Below are positions 1-8,024 of a stretch of 35,073 nt of DNA, in pieces. Both the position numbers and the translations under genes were made by a program. Each line of letters opens with the position of its first letter. Position 1 is the first letter of the stretch. The stretch is taken from assembly GCA_947576945.1 (NCBI GenBank), contig CANPTH010000044.1, positions 1 to 35,073 on the forward strand, read 5' to 3'. This stretch comes from an uncultured Lachnospiraceae bacterium (lineage in GTDB: Bacteria > Bacillota > Clostridia > Lachnospirales > Lachnospiraceae). Under the pieces are notes generated by a model. It made no database searches. It saw nothing but the letters and a program-made list of their open reading frames with translations, and had not been told where the DNA came from.

Positions 1-52
1 CATGACCTCTCGCGTGTGAGGCGAACGCTCATCCCGGCTGAGCTATGCTTCC
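1..52 (-). tRNA. tRNA-Val (anticodon CAC), 3' part outside window
   Basis: Read on the minus strand, the gene starts with a 7-nt acceptor strand GGAAGCA (46-52), then TA, a D-arm with GCTC and GGGATGA, and an anticodon stem TTCGC/GCGAG closing the loop CTCACAC. The anticodon is CAC (complement of 16-18), which reads GUG for valine. The sequence breaks off in the variable region at the window edge, so the T-arm and 3' acceptor strand are not visible. An extended -10 lies immediately upstream. Confidence 0.88.
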
Positions 53-61
53 ATGTCTTTT

Positions 62-90
62 ATTATAGCACTGTGCATCAAAAAAGTAAT
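62..90 (-). promoter_or_regulatory. Promoter of the tRNA-Val gene
   Basis: On the minus strand there is a perfect -10 TATAAT (62-67), preceded by TG one base upstream, which makes it an extended -10. A poor -35 (TTACTT or ATTACT, 16-17 nt upstream) accompanies it. The start site would fall about 3 nt before the mature tRNA 5' end. Confidence 0.6.
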
Positions 91-227
91 AGGTTTTGAA
101 GGATCTTAAAACCTGTTTTGTAATAAATCTACAATAATAGTTATAAAAACGCGGTAAAATGGGGACAGAGCATAAAATAACCGCACGTTGGTCAATATAT
201 ATTCTGTATGTTTTGCCTGTGTATTGC

Positions 228-247
228 TATGATTTTCTAAAGGGAGG
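228..247 (+). promoter_or_regulatory. Extended -10 and ribosome site of the XRE gene
   Basis: TATGAT (228-233) is preceded by TG at 225-226, an extended -10; no convincing -35 is seen. AGGGAGG (241-247) is the ribosome site and sits 8 nt before ATG 256. If this promoter is real, the leader is very short. Confidence 0.4.
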
Positions 248-255
248 TGAAAATC

Positions 256-591
256 ATGGATGATAGCAGGAAAGAAGCAAACATTCAGGTAGGAAAACGG
301 TTGAGGGAAGCGAGGAATAGTCTTGGCCGGACACAGGCAGAAATTGCCGTGTCGCTTGGTGTATCGGAAGAGCATTATCGAAAATATGAATCCGGTGCAA
401 CAGGTTTGTCAGCGGATAAGCTATTGATCTTGTATCATAAATATGGGATTGATCCTACTTATCTGATCATAGGTACCTGTCTGAAAAATGATTTTGACGT
501 GGATTATTTCATGGCAAACTGCAATAAAGAGCAGAAAAATCAATTTGTAGACCGGGTGTTTGCATACATGTCACGGATGATCAAAAATTAG
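256..591 (+). CDS. XRE-family helix-turn-helix regulator
   Basis: A 111-residue protein with a Cro/CI-type helix-turn-helix in its N-terminal half. The turn and recognition helix are the stretch around TQAEIAVSLGVSEEHYRKYE (about residues 26-45). A ~50-residue C-terminal helical part ends in a basic tail. ATG 256 is preferred over GTG 247 because AGGGAGG overlaps the GTG but is correctly spaced for the ATG. It stands alone next to a tRNA gene and a gene-poor stretch with inverted repeats, a setting typical of small regulators left by integrated elements; that is an inference. The target is unknown, most likely its own promoter. Confidence 0.8.
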   Translation: MDDSRKEANIQVGKRLREARNSLGRTQAEIAVSLGVSEEHYRKYESGATGLSADKLLILYHKYGIDPTYLIIGTCLKNDFDVDYFMANCNKEQKNQFVDRVFAYMSRMIKN

Positions 592-947
592 GAGAAGGAT
601 CGGATATCTGCAGAAGATCCTTTTGTATGGCTGTCGTAATATGCACAATTTCATAAACAAAAGATATGGGTATTGTGAGATGGGCTGGTTTTACGACAGC
701 CTTATTGTTAAGAAAGCCTATGGTTTTCTTAACATGGATGGCTGTGCGGCCCGCCGAGAGGCAGACAGAGCAAGAGCAGGGACTATGGAGGCAAAAGGTC
801 TGACAACATGAGCCGAAAGAAGGCCTGGGAATTGATGAATGTCCGGAATTGGTAGGAGTTACAGTGCAGAATGGACAGTTTTCGATACTATTATAATTAT
901 AGTTTAATGTGAAAAAATTAAGAACGGAATTTGCCGGGCTTCTTTTT
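592..947. other. Gene-poor stretch with two inverted repeats
   Basis: No gene in this 356-nt stretch is convincing. It holds an 11-bp inverted repeat GGCTGTCGTAA (629-639) / TTACGACAGCC (691-701), and a compact hairpin GTTAAGAAA (707-715) / TTTCTTAAC (725-733). A weak 62-codon reading frame (623-811) ends in an ATGA overlap with a 15-codon frame encoding MSRKKAWELMNVRNW (808-855). GGAGG at 787-791 is poorly spaced for it. Neither peptide is recognised. The stretch may be debris from an element near the tRNA. Confidence 0.4.
595..624 (+). terminator. Weak intrinsic terminator after the XRE gene
   Basis: AAGGATC (595-601) pairs with GATCCTT (616-622) in a 7-bp stem with a 14-nt loop, followed by only four T. 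It starts 4 nt after the stop codon. The short U-tract makes it a weak candidate. Confidence 0.4.
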
Positions 948-948
948 T
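919..948. terminator. Possible bidirectional terminator
   Basis: AAG-AA-CGG (920-927) can pair with CCG-GG-CTT (935-942) around a short loop, with one internal mismatch. An A-run on the left (912-917) and a T-run on the right (942-948) provide U-tracts for either direction. It lies at the 3' end of the minus-strand Spo0A-C-like gene. Confidence 0.4.
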
Positions 949-1181
949 TAGTGCTGTGCTGCGATACCGGTGACTATAAAGTCTATGATTTCTTCAATGG
1001 TAGGGCTGGTACCTTTACAGGGAATTTTTTTCCAAAAGTTCTGAATTTTGGGATCGCTGCTTTTCAGAGCAAGGGAAACCGCGTAGGCAATCTCGTTTCG
1101 GACTTCGCATTCCGATATGCCTTCCTGTGCCGCTATTGTGCGTAAATGCTCCGAAATTTTATCTTTTTTGTCTTGGTTCAT
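948..1181 (-). CDS. Stand-alone Spo0A C-terminal-like protein
   Basis: A 77-residue protein that looks like the DNA-binding C-terminal domain of Spo0A without the receiver domain. The visible pattern is an N-terminal helix starting NQDKKDKISEHL, then EGISECEVRNEI, then a C-terminal segment with NFWKKIPCKGTSPTIEEII. The last part resembles the end of Spo0A-C, where P-T-xx-E-x-I-xx-I recurs. Full Spo0A is about 260 residues, so this is a domain-only relative, a type found in Lachnospiraceae genomes and of unknown role. The start at 1181 is preferred over 1247 because a purine-rich AAAGGA lies just upstream and the extra 22 residues look non-coding. It might compete with Spo0A for DNA or simply be a small regulator. 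Confidence 0.6.
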   Translation of the reverse strand: MNQDKKDKISEHLRTIAAQEGISECEVRNEIAYAVSLALKSSDPKIQNFWKKIPCKGTSPTIEEIIDFIVTGIAAQH

Positions 1182-1242
1182 AGTTTTTCCTTTCCCATCA
1201 TCTGCGATGTGTAAGAGGCCCGATAGAACAAAATCTATTCTT

Positions 1243-1271
1243 ATCATACAACATTAGAGTGGCCTTGTAAG
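1243..1271 (-). promoter_or_regulatory. Promoter of the Spo0A-C-like gene
   Basis: On the minus strand CTTACA (1266-1271) lies 17 nt from TATGAT (1243-1248). The leader to the chosen ATG is about 55 nt. Confidence 0.5.
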
Positions 1272-1392
1272 TATTTTCTATACATGACGTGGTATTTTTT
1301 AAGTGCAATTTGTCAAAGAAGGACTTTTGGGGAGCGAGAGACGGAAGCGTATGCTGCAGCTGTCAGGTTTCCGGTACATATATTAAATGTCA

Positions 1393-1421
1393 TTGACAGA
1401 TAAAATGGATTTACGTACAAT
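1393..1421 (+). promoter_or_regulatory. Strong sigma-A promoter of dehydrogenase-cutC
   Basis: A perfect -35 TTGACA (1393-1398) and a near-perfect -10 TACAAT (1416-1421) are separated by exactly 17 nt. The start site would be near 1428. Confidence 0.8.
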
Positions 1422-1570
1422 ACTATTATCATGAAGAAAAGGAAAGACTATACTGCATCTTATACCTGCACCGTACTTTTCATAAGAATCTGCATCAGAG
1501 AAGACATGGAGGTGCAGGTATGAACGATGGAAAGCCATGTTGTGACTGACGTGGGTACGAAGATGGCGTA

Positions 1571-1595
1571 AGCGTAAAACGTTTTGGAATGGAGG
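1571..1595 (+). repeat. Short copy of the hairpin-plus-ribosome-site module
   Basis: These 25 nt match positions 14747-14771 at 23 of 25 bases: the mini-hairpin AGCGT-AAA-ACGTT followed by GGAATGGAGG. The two differences are both C/T. One of them changes a stem G-C pair to G-T, so the stem can still form. Only the 3' module of the larger repeat is present here, and it supplies the dehydrogenase ribosome site. Confidence 0.6.
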
Positions 1596-1600
1596 AAAGG

Positions 1601-2626
1601 ATGAAAAGTGCAGTTTTTTATGGAACACACGATCTGCGTGTGGAGCAGAGGCAGACACCTGTGCCGGGGCCGGGTGAAGTGCTGATTCAGGTGAAAGCCT
1701 GTGGTATCTGTGGTACGGATGTGCATATCTATGAGGGCGATAAAGGGGCGGCGGAAGTGCAGCCGCCTACGATTCTGGGACATGAGTTTGCGGGCGTCAT
1801 TGCTGCGGTGGGCAGTGGTGTAGAGCGGTTTCAGGCAGGCGACAGAGTGTGCATCGATCCGAACGGTTACTGTGGGTCCTGTGATTTCTGCCGAAACGGG
1901 CAGGTACATTTCTGTGAACATATGGTAGGATATGGGACGACGAAAAATGGCGGCTTTGCGGAATACTGTGTGGTGGATGCGGGCCAGGTATATCTTCTGG
2001 GTGAACATACTACCTTCCTGCAGGGAGCAATGGCGGAGCCGGCAGCGTGCTGTCTGCACGGCATTGACATGTGCGGCATTGAGCCGGGACATCAGGTGGT
2101 AGTCATCGGCGGCGGCATGATCGGGCTTTTGATGCTGCAGTTGGCGAAGCTGGCAGGTGCGGCCAGGGTGGCCCTGCTTGAACCGGTGGCAAAGAAGCGT
2201 GAAATGGGCAGAAAGCTGGGCGCTGATGTGTGTATTGATCCTTTACGGGAAGATGTGCAGGAACGTCTGAAAGCGGAGGGGATGACCTGGATTCGCACGG
2301 TGATCGAGTGTGCAGGGCTGCCTGCTACCATGGAGCAGGCCATTGACCTGGCCGGGAAGAAAGGGACGGTGATGATGTTCGGTCTGACCAAACCGGATGC
2401 GCAGATCGCGGTCAGGCCTTTCCAGGTCTTTCAGAAGGAATTGACGCTTCGTGCATCTTACATCAATCCGCATACACAGCACAGAGCGCTGCAGCTGATC
2501 GATTCCGGGCGGCTGGATGTGGAGAGCATGGTCTGCAGGACGATCGGGCTTGCGGAGCTGGAGAACGTGCTGGCAGATCCTGCACTGCGTGCTGAGGGAA
2601 AATATATTGTGGTTCCGGAGCAGTGA
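1601..2626 (+). CDS. Zinc-dependent MDR alcohol/polyol dehydrogenase
   Basis: A 341-residue medium-chain dehydrogenase, the usual length for the sorbitol/threonine dehydrogenase branch. Catalytic zinc ligands are C37 (in CGICGTD), H61-E62 (GHE) and E146 (AEPAACCLHG); H42 fits the proton relay. The structural zinc lobe is complete with C91, C94, C97 and C105. The NAD(P)-binding Rossmann turn is GGGMIG at 170-175. It should oxidise a secondary alcohol or polyol, but the substrate cannot be read from the sequence. ATG 1601 is preferred over ATG 1589 because GGAGG (1591-1595) is correctly placed for it. It shares a transcript with cutC 35 nt downstream and is preceded by a strong promoter and a structured leader. 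Confidence 0.88.
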   Translation: MKSAVFYGTHDLRVEQRQTPVPGPGEVLIQVKACGICGTDVHIYEGDKGAAEVQPPTILGHEFAGVIAAVGSGVERFQAGDRVCIDPNGYCGSCDFCRNGQVHFCEHMVGYGTTKNGGFAEYCVVDAGQVYLLGEHTTFLQGAMAEPAACCLHGIDMCGIEPGHQVVVIGGGMIGLLMLQLAKLAGAARVALLEPVAKKREMGRKLGADVCIDPLREDVQERLKAEGMTWIRTVIECAGLPATMEQAIDLAGKKGTVMMFGLTKPDAQIAVRPFQVFQKELTLRASYINPHTQHRALQLIDSGRLDVESMVCRTIGLAELENVLADPALRAEGKYIVVPEQ

Positions 2627-2661
2627 TATTGCAGCCGGGGCGGTATTAAGGAGACGTGAAC

Positions 2662-3519
2662 ATGAATCCCCCAAATATAACTGATTATCAGAATTGTGAA
2701 GAGGCGGCAAAGTACACCCTGGAATGCTGTGTTGACAGTGTGGAGTCCGCTCTGGCGGCGAAGGAGGGCGGAGCGGACCGTCTGGAATTGTGTGCCGGTC
2801 TGATTATTGGCGGCACGTCTCCGAGCCTGGCATTGTTTGAGCAGGTGAAGGCGTGCTGTGACTTGCCGGTGAGAGTGTTATTGCGGCCTCGTTTCGGTGA
2901 TTTTCTCTACACGGATTATGAGTTTCGAATCATCAGAAGAGAAGTGGAGCTTTTCAGGGAAGCCGGAGCGGAAGGTGTCGTGATTGGTTGTCTGAAAGAA
3001 GACGGCAGTCTCCACATGGAACAGATGCGGGAACTGATGGATGCTGCCGGGGATCTGAAGGTCACACTGCACCGCGCCTTCGATGTGTGTGCGGATCCGG
3101 TACGAGCCTATGAGCAGGCGTGGGAGCTGGGAATCGATACGATCCTGACATCCGGACAGGAGAGTGACTGTCTGGCAGGGATGCCGCTGCTTAAGAAGCT
3201 GTGCAGTCTGCAGACGAGGCGTTTTGACAGGGAAGAGAGGCGGCGGACGGATTGTTTCCATGAGGATGCAGGGAAGGTGCAGGGACAGGACAGAAAGCCG
3301 CAGATCATGGCGGGAGCAGGCGTGACGCCGGATGTGATCAGGAAATTCCGGGCGCAGACGGATATTACCGCTTTTCATCTGTCTGCCAAGAAGATCATAG
3401 ACAGTGGGATGCGCTATCGCAGAGAAGGCGTGCCCATGGGACTTCCGGCTATGAGTGAGTACAGCATATACCGGACTGACAGGGAGATTGTGGCCGAGGC
3501 CAGGCGGGCGTTGACCTGA
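2662..3519 (+). CDS. cutC: CutC family protein
   Basis: A 285-residue TIM-barrel protein of the CutC family (PF03932), historically linked to copper homeostasis although its biochemical role is unsettled. Family hallmarks are LECCVDSVESALAAKEGGAD-RLELC near the N-terminus, GGTSPS, VRVLLRPRFGDFLY, the KVTLHRAFDVC segment and ILTSGQ. Between the strand ending KKLCSLQ and the strand beginning IMAGAGV there is a charged insert (about residues 180-210, rich in Arg, Asp and Glu) that typical CutC proteins lack. ATG 2662 has AAGGAG 8 nt upstream; GTG 2656 would be too close. It is the second gene after the dehydrogenase and converges on the helicase gene with only 13 nt between stop codons. Confidence 0.88.
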   Translation: MNPPNITDYQNCEEAAKYTLECCVDSVESALAAKEGGADRLELCAGLIIGGTSPSLALFEQVKACCDLPVRVLLRPRFGDFLYTDYEFRIIRREVELFREAGAEGVVIGCLKEDGSLHMEQMRELMDAAGDLKVTLHRAFDVCADPVRAYEQAWELGIDTILTSGQESDCLAGMPLLKKLCSLQTRRFDREERRRTDCFHEDAGKVQGQDRKPQIMAGAGVTPDVIRKFRAQTDITAFHLSAKKIIDSGMRYRREGVPMGLPAMSEYSIYRTDREIVAEARRALT

Positions 3520-3532
3520 CTTCGGCTTTGTT

Positions 3533-6500
3533 TTATCGATACAGTGTATAATCCAGGGCCTCTCTTATAAACCCGCTTTCTGCCAGCGCCTTTGACGCCT
3601 CAGACGGATATTCCTTTACAACGATCCGTTTCCTGCCGGTAAAAATACGGCCCTGGCGGTATTCTTCTGTAAAAAGCTGCAGCGTTTCCGTCATGCAGGA
3701 GGAGTCAAAGACGCGAAGCGCTCTGCCCTGTCGCTCGAAGAGGATTATTGGCAGGCCCCCGCGCAGTGCAACGGCGGTGCCGGGCAGATTGGCGAAGGAG
3801 AGGCCTGCAGTGTGGGGAAGAAGTTTGCCCCAGGGCTGCATGGGATCTGCGGCGTTGATCCAGACCAGCTCCATGACAGGATGAAGCAGTCTGGCCGTGA
3901 TACCGCCGAAATCATCTTTGCGGATGAACTGTGCACCGGAAAAGCCTTCCACGAAATAACCTCTGCGTACCTGTCCGGTATACTCCTGAACACGCAGGCG
4001 TGACAGGGCTTCGGACCAGGACAGGCCGCAGAAAGCGGCGGTTTCCCGGCACAGGATCAGGCAGCGGTCAAAACACCGGTCCATCTGCTCCTGAAGGGTC
4101 AGGGGACGCAGCGGTCGAACCAGATCCCATCGTCCGGCATTCAGAGCTTTTACCTTTGCACCTATCCGCTGTCTGGCAGCGGATTTTTTGATCTTTTCCC
4201 GATTCTGCCACTGACGCACGGGCAGGAAGCTGTCAGCGCATACGAGGCCTTTTTCCATCAGGGAGAGCAGAGTGTCGTAAGGTGATTCGCCGGGCAGCAC
4301 GTTGTTCAGCGACTGCATAAAGCTGGCGCCCCGGCGGGAGAGCGCTTCTATGACGGTTATTTCCTTTTCGGACAACGTTTCTTTGGAAGCCGGTTCCGGC
4401 TTACAACACAGTTCTTCTTCTGCGGAAGCAGTCTCTGGTGACAGATTCAGGCCTGCGGCAGATGTGCCTTCCCAGTCTATCTCATCGGTGCGGTCAAATC
4501 GGATCCGGCCGTCTTCCATGTGCCAGAAATATTCCCCCTTTGCCAGAAAACTGTCCAACAGGTTTTCACGATAACCTTTGACCCGCAGAGGCAGCAGCTG
4601 ATCTTCCCAGGCGGCAGCGGGAAACGGCGTCCCGGCGAGAGAAGAGAGCGCATGGGAAAGGGCTTCTTCCGGCGGCGCTGTGCGGCTGACGCGGGAAAGA
4701 AGCAGGGAAGCGTAGGAGGCGGGAGGACAGGTAGAAATTTCTTCCCGGCGGTTTTTCAGTGTCTTTGTGCGGGCACGTTTGTAGAGCTGTGCATGATAGT
4801 AGACTGCGTTTGTGGATTCTGCGGCAGCGGATCTATGGCAGACGGCTTCTTTGCGGCGGCACAGCTCCTGCAGCAGCGTTTCGGCGGCCTCCGTGCTCCA
4901 ACCGTAGCGTCCGGCAGCCTGCCAGGCCTCTGCGCCGCCGCGGTAGCGGAGCATTCGGCGCAGGATGGCAAGACATGCTTCCTGATCGTTTTCTTCCAAC
5001 GCTTTACGGTAGTCTTCCTGGTGTTCGGCGGCGATCCAGAGGCCCTGTTCCAGGTAAAGGATCCGCGCTTCCTGTTCCAGCGTTTCCAGCCATTGGACAG
5101 GGACCTCCAGGTCTCCTGCGGCCAGATCGCCTTCTGTCATCAGGAGTGAGTGGAGCTGTTTCTCATTTTCCGGGAGTCTGCTTCTGTCCTGTGTTTGAGC
5201 CAGCTCCCGGCGGCCAGGCAGCAGCAGTTCTTTTTCCTGCTGGAGCGCTTCTTCCACTGCGGCATGAATGCGCCTGGGTGTGGGTGCATAATCGTACATG
5301 ACAGCTGCTTCCTGACTCCACTGCAAAGGCAGGGACATGGGGGAGGCGGTCTCGGCATAGACTTCCCGCACCACGATCCCACCGCACCGGATTTGTTCCA
5401 GCACTTCCCGGACGCCCTGTATATCCCAGAATTGTTCCATGCATTCTTTGGTTGTTTCGCGGATCAAAGGGTGATCCTTATCCCGAACCACCTGCTCCAG
5501 CATCTCGGCGCTGCGCAGCCTCTGCATCCAAAGCGGATGCCTTCCGGAACCTTTGGCTCCCATCATCAGCGCCCGGCCGCAGTTGTAGCGGAAGGCCATG
5601 TTGAAAACGGGCGTAGCCGGAAGCAGGGCGCTGAGAATGCGTTTTGAGGAAGCCGGGTCAATGCGGGACAGAAGTCCTTCCGGCATGGAACGGTCGTCAT
5701 AGGAATAGAGCAGGAAGCCGTCTTCTTCATCCACGCTTCCTACTTCCATTCCCATTTCTTCCCCTGCCAGCCGGGCGGCCAGCAGGGATAAGGGCGCGTT
5801 GATGCGTCGGCCGAAGACAGAGTGGATCATCAGCTGGCTGTTGCCGGATTGGTCTCTGAAATGTTCCGCCAGGATGGTTTTGTCTGAAGGAAGCGTGCCG
5901 GTGGAGGCAATCTGCCTTTTCAGATATTCTCCGGCCAGAACAGCGGCGGATTCATCCAGTCCCAGGGTGGAGAGTGCACTGTTGATCCGGCCTTCCTGGG
6001 CGGCATGTTCCAGACCGCGCAGTATTCTGCCGAAATGTTCGCCGGTCTCTTTGCTTCTTCCTTTGATCTCACCCTTCCAGAAGGGCAGTCGCGCGCCTTC
6101 TGCCGGCGCCTGGGTCACTGTCAACGTGTCCCGGCCGATATGAAGCACTTTCCAGCCAAAAGCCCCCAGAATAAATCGGTCGCCGATTCGGGTCTCATAG
6201 ACGAATTCTTCATCTGCTTCCCCTACCTTTACGCCGCTTTCGGTGCGTACCGTATATAATCCCTTATCGGGAATAGTGCCGCCGGCAGATATGGCCAGGA
6301 TGCGGCTGTAGCCGTCACCTTCCACGTGTCCGTGGAGGCGGTCGTAGAGGATTCTTGGCCGGACCGGGATGTCCCGCCTGTGTTCGTAGTCGCCGGAGAG
6401 CATCCGCAGCACGGCTTCCACATCCTCCTTCGTCACGTCGCGGAAGGGCCATGCCCGGGGCAGCAGCCGCATCACATCATCCACTTCATAGCCTTTAAAA

Positions 6501-7741
6501 GCCGCCATGGATACCAGATGCTGGGCCAGAATATCCAGACAGCCCTGCGGGGGATTGGTTTTTTCCACAAGCCCCTCTTTGGCCATCTGGGCCGTCATGC
6601 CGCAGAGTACGCTCTCGGCTGCCGTACGGGGGAAAAGGTACATGATGCTGGTAAGACCCGGATTGTGTCCCGCCCGGCCCAGACGCTGCATGGTGCCGGA
6701 GACGGTACGGGGACAACCCACCTGCAGTACCTGTCCGATCTCACCGACATCGATGCCGAGTTCCATGGAGGAGGTGGCGCACAGGAGCCGCAGACGTCCT
6801 TCCCGCAGGGCCAGTTCCGTCTCGGCGCGCTGTTCTTTGGAAAGACTGCCGTGATGGACTCTGGCAAAATCCTGGCCGCCTATTTGGTTTACATAATATG
6901 CCAGCTTTTCCGCATACCGGCGTCCCTCCACGAAGGCGATCACGCTCCGGGTTCCCTGGCAGTATTTGTAGACGAGCTCGGACAGTTCCTGCCAGACGGG
7001 ATCTTTGCGCCGCCTGCTGGTATCCACGTAGGAACCGAGTATCTGCAGTTGTATCTTTTTTTCCATGGAGGGAGCGGCTACAAAAACCGGTTCCGGCGCC
7101 AGATAGCTGGCAGCAAGGGAAAGGGGCGCGATGGTGGCGGACAGGCCGATGCGTTGTAATGGTGCACCGCACAGGATATCCAGTCTGGCCAGGGAGAACA
7201 TCAGGTGGGCGCCTCGCTTGGTGTCGATCAGTGCATGCAGTTCGTCAATGATGATGGCTCTGGCGGTACACAGCATGTTCTGGCCGGTTTTGGAAGTGAG
7301 CAGCAGATAGAGGGATTCCGGCGTGGTGATCAGGATATGGGGCGGCTTTTTGATCATCTGCCGGCGTTCCTGAGGCGTGGTGTCTCCGGTGCGGATAGCG
7401 GTTTGAATGGAAGTATCTGCGCCGATGCCGGAAAGGGGCCTGTTTAAATTCTCGCGGATGTCAGCCGCCAGTGATTTCAGGGGGGATACATAGATCAGAT
7501 ACAGGGCCTGTTTCAGTGTTCCTTCGGCGGCTTTTTTGTGCAGCCGGTCCAGAAATACGAGGAAGGCGGAAAGGGTCTTGCCCGTCCCGGTGGGGGCGGA
7601 CACCAGCACATGTCCACCGGCGGCGATGGCCGGCCAGGCGGTTTCCTGTACGGGGGTGGGAGCGCCCAGCGATTCATGAAACCACCGGGCGGTGTCGGGG
7701 GAGAAGAGGGTCAGGCAGTCGGAAATTTTTGGGTTTGGCAT
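3533..7741 (-). CDS. lhr: Lhr-type DEAD/DEAH-box helicase
   Basis: A 1402-residue superfamily 2 helicase matching full-length bacterial Lhr, a 3'-5' DNA translocase/helicase implicated in DNA repair. Motif I APTGTGKT is at 49-56, motif II DELH at 166-169, motif III SAT at 201-203, and motif VI QRLGRAGHN at 352-360. The helicase core is followed by the long Lhr-specific region (winged helix and beta domains), and the ~500-residue C-terminal part that short Lhr-core proteins lack is present. Upstream on its strand AGGAG precedes the ATG by about 10 nt. It is monocistronic, convergent with cutC and divergent from the cyclase gene. Several long antisense frames overlap it but have no independent support. 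Confidence 0.9.
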   Translation of the reverse strand: MPNPKISDCLTLFSPDTARWFHESLGAPTPVQETAWPAIAAGGHVLVSAPTGTGKTLSAFLVFLDRLHKKAAEGTLKQALYLIYVSPLKSLAADIRENLNRPLSGIGADTSIQTAIRTGDTTPQERRQMIKKPPHILITTPESLYLLLTSKTGQNMLCTARAIIIDELHALIDTKRGAHLMFSLARLDILCGAPLQRIGLSATIAPLSLAASYLAPEPVFVAAPSMEKKIQLQILGSYVDTSRRRKDPVWQELSELVYKYCQGTRSVIAFVEGRRYAEKLAYYVNQIGGQDFARVHHGSLSKEQRAETELALREGRLRLLCATSSMELGIDVGEIGQVLQVGCPRTVSGTMQRLGRAGHNPGLTSIMYLFPRTAAESVLCGMTAQMAKEGLVEKTNPPQGCLDILAQHLVSMAAFKGYEVDDVMRLLPRAWPFRDVTKEDVEAVLRMLSGDYEHRRDIPVRPRILYDRLHGHVEGDGYSRILAISAGGTIPDKGLYTVRTESGVKVGEADEEFVYETRIGDRFILGAFGWKVLHIGRDTLTVTQAPAEGARLPFWKGEIKGRSKETGEHFGRILRGLEHAAQEGRINSALSTLGLDESAAVLAGEYLKRQIASTGTLPSDKTILAEHFRDQSGNSQLMIHSVFGRRINAPLSLLAARLAGEEMGMEVGSVDEEDGFLLYSYDDRSMPEGLLSRIDPASSKRILSALLPATPVFNMAFRYNCGRALMMGAKGSGRHPLWMQRLRSAEMLEQVVRDKDHPLIRETTKECMEQFWDIQGVREVLEQIRCGGIVVREVYAETASPMSLPLQWSQEAAVMYDYAPTPRRIHAAVEEALQQEKELLLPGRRELAQTQDRSRLPENEKQLHSLLMTEGDLAAGDLEVPVQWLETLEQEARILYLEQGLWIAAEHQEDYRKALEENDQEACLAILRRMLRYRGGAEAWQAAGRYGWSTEAAETLLQELCRRKEAVCHRSAAAESTNAVYYHAQLYKRARTKTLKNRREEISTCPPASYASLLLSRVSRTAPPEEALSHALSSLAGTPFPAAAWEDQLLPLRVKGYRENLLDSFLAKGEYFWHMEDGRIRFDRTDEIDWEGTSAAGLNLSPETASAEEELCCKPEPASKETLSEKEITVIEALSRRGASFMQSLNNVLPGESPYDTLLSLMEKGLVCADSFLPVRQWQNREKIKKSAARQRIGAKVKALNAGRWDLVRPLRPLTLQEQMDRCFDRCLILCRETAAFCGLSWSEALSRLRVQEYTGQVRRGYFVEGFSGAQFIRKDDFGGITARLLHPVMELVWINAADPMQPWGKLLPHTAGLSFANLPGTAVALRGGLPIILFERQGRALRVFDSSCMTETLQLFTEEYRQGRIFTGRKRIVVKEYPSEASKALAESGFIREALDYTLYR

Positions 7742-7924
7742 GGGTTTGGCGCTCCTGTTTTTTACTTTTTTGTTTCCTGCATTTTGTTATACTTTTAATA
7801 TAGCATGACGGGACGGTGGCTTCAAGACACACCATGTGGTATGTGGATTGTTCCGGTGTGCTGCAACTGTAAAAATATAAACTGAATAATGCGAAGTGTT
7901 ACAATAGCTATTTACTTTGTTATG

Positions 7925-7985
7925 TGCTATATTAGATAGAAATGAAGCGGCCTGAGGCAGATGCGGATGACAGGATGACTCAGGC
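7925..7985 (+). promoter_or_regulatory. Extended -10 and leader hairpin before the cyclase gene
   Basis: TATATT (7928-7933) is preceded by TG at 7925-7926; there is no good -35 at the right distance. In the leader GCCTGAG (7950-7956) pairs perfectly with CTCAGGC (7979-7985). The rest of the 280-nt gap to the helicase is AT-rich and shows nothing further that can be named. Confidence 0.4.
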
Positions 7986-8024
7986 AGGCTGGAAAATTAA
8001 GAGATTGACGGAATGGAGGGAATT

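Larger units (their letters stand above)
1182..1600. other. Divergent intergenic region with long dehydrogenase leader
   Basis: This 419-nt region holds the two back-to-back promoters and a plus-strand leader of about 170 nt before the dehydrogenase. In the leader ATACCTGCACC (1462-1472) pairs perfectly with GGTGCAGGTAT (1511-1521). The downstream arm covers part of the ribosome site and the start of a 9-codon frame, MNDGKPCCD (1520-1549, GGAGG at 1508-1512). After it come GCCAT/ATGGC arms, then the AGCGT-AAA-ACGTT mini-hairpin with its ribosome site. Confidence 0.5.

Noticed and set aside
623..811. 62-codon frame as a real gene
   Set aside because: It has no good ribosome site and no family resemblance, and it runs through two inverted repeats. 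Kept only as a note within the gene-poor stretch.
1460..2710. Minus-strand frames opposite the dehydrogenase and cutC
   Set aside because: They are shadows of two genes with complete catalytic motifs; their His/Arg/Pro-rich composition is characteristic of antisense translation.
4520..7447. Several long plus-strand frames inside the lhr region
   Set aside because: All are antisense to conserved helicase motifs, lack ribosome sites and show no protein-family features.
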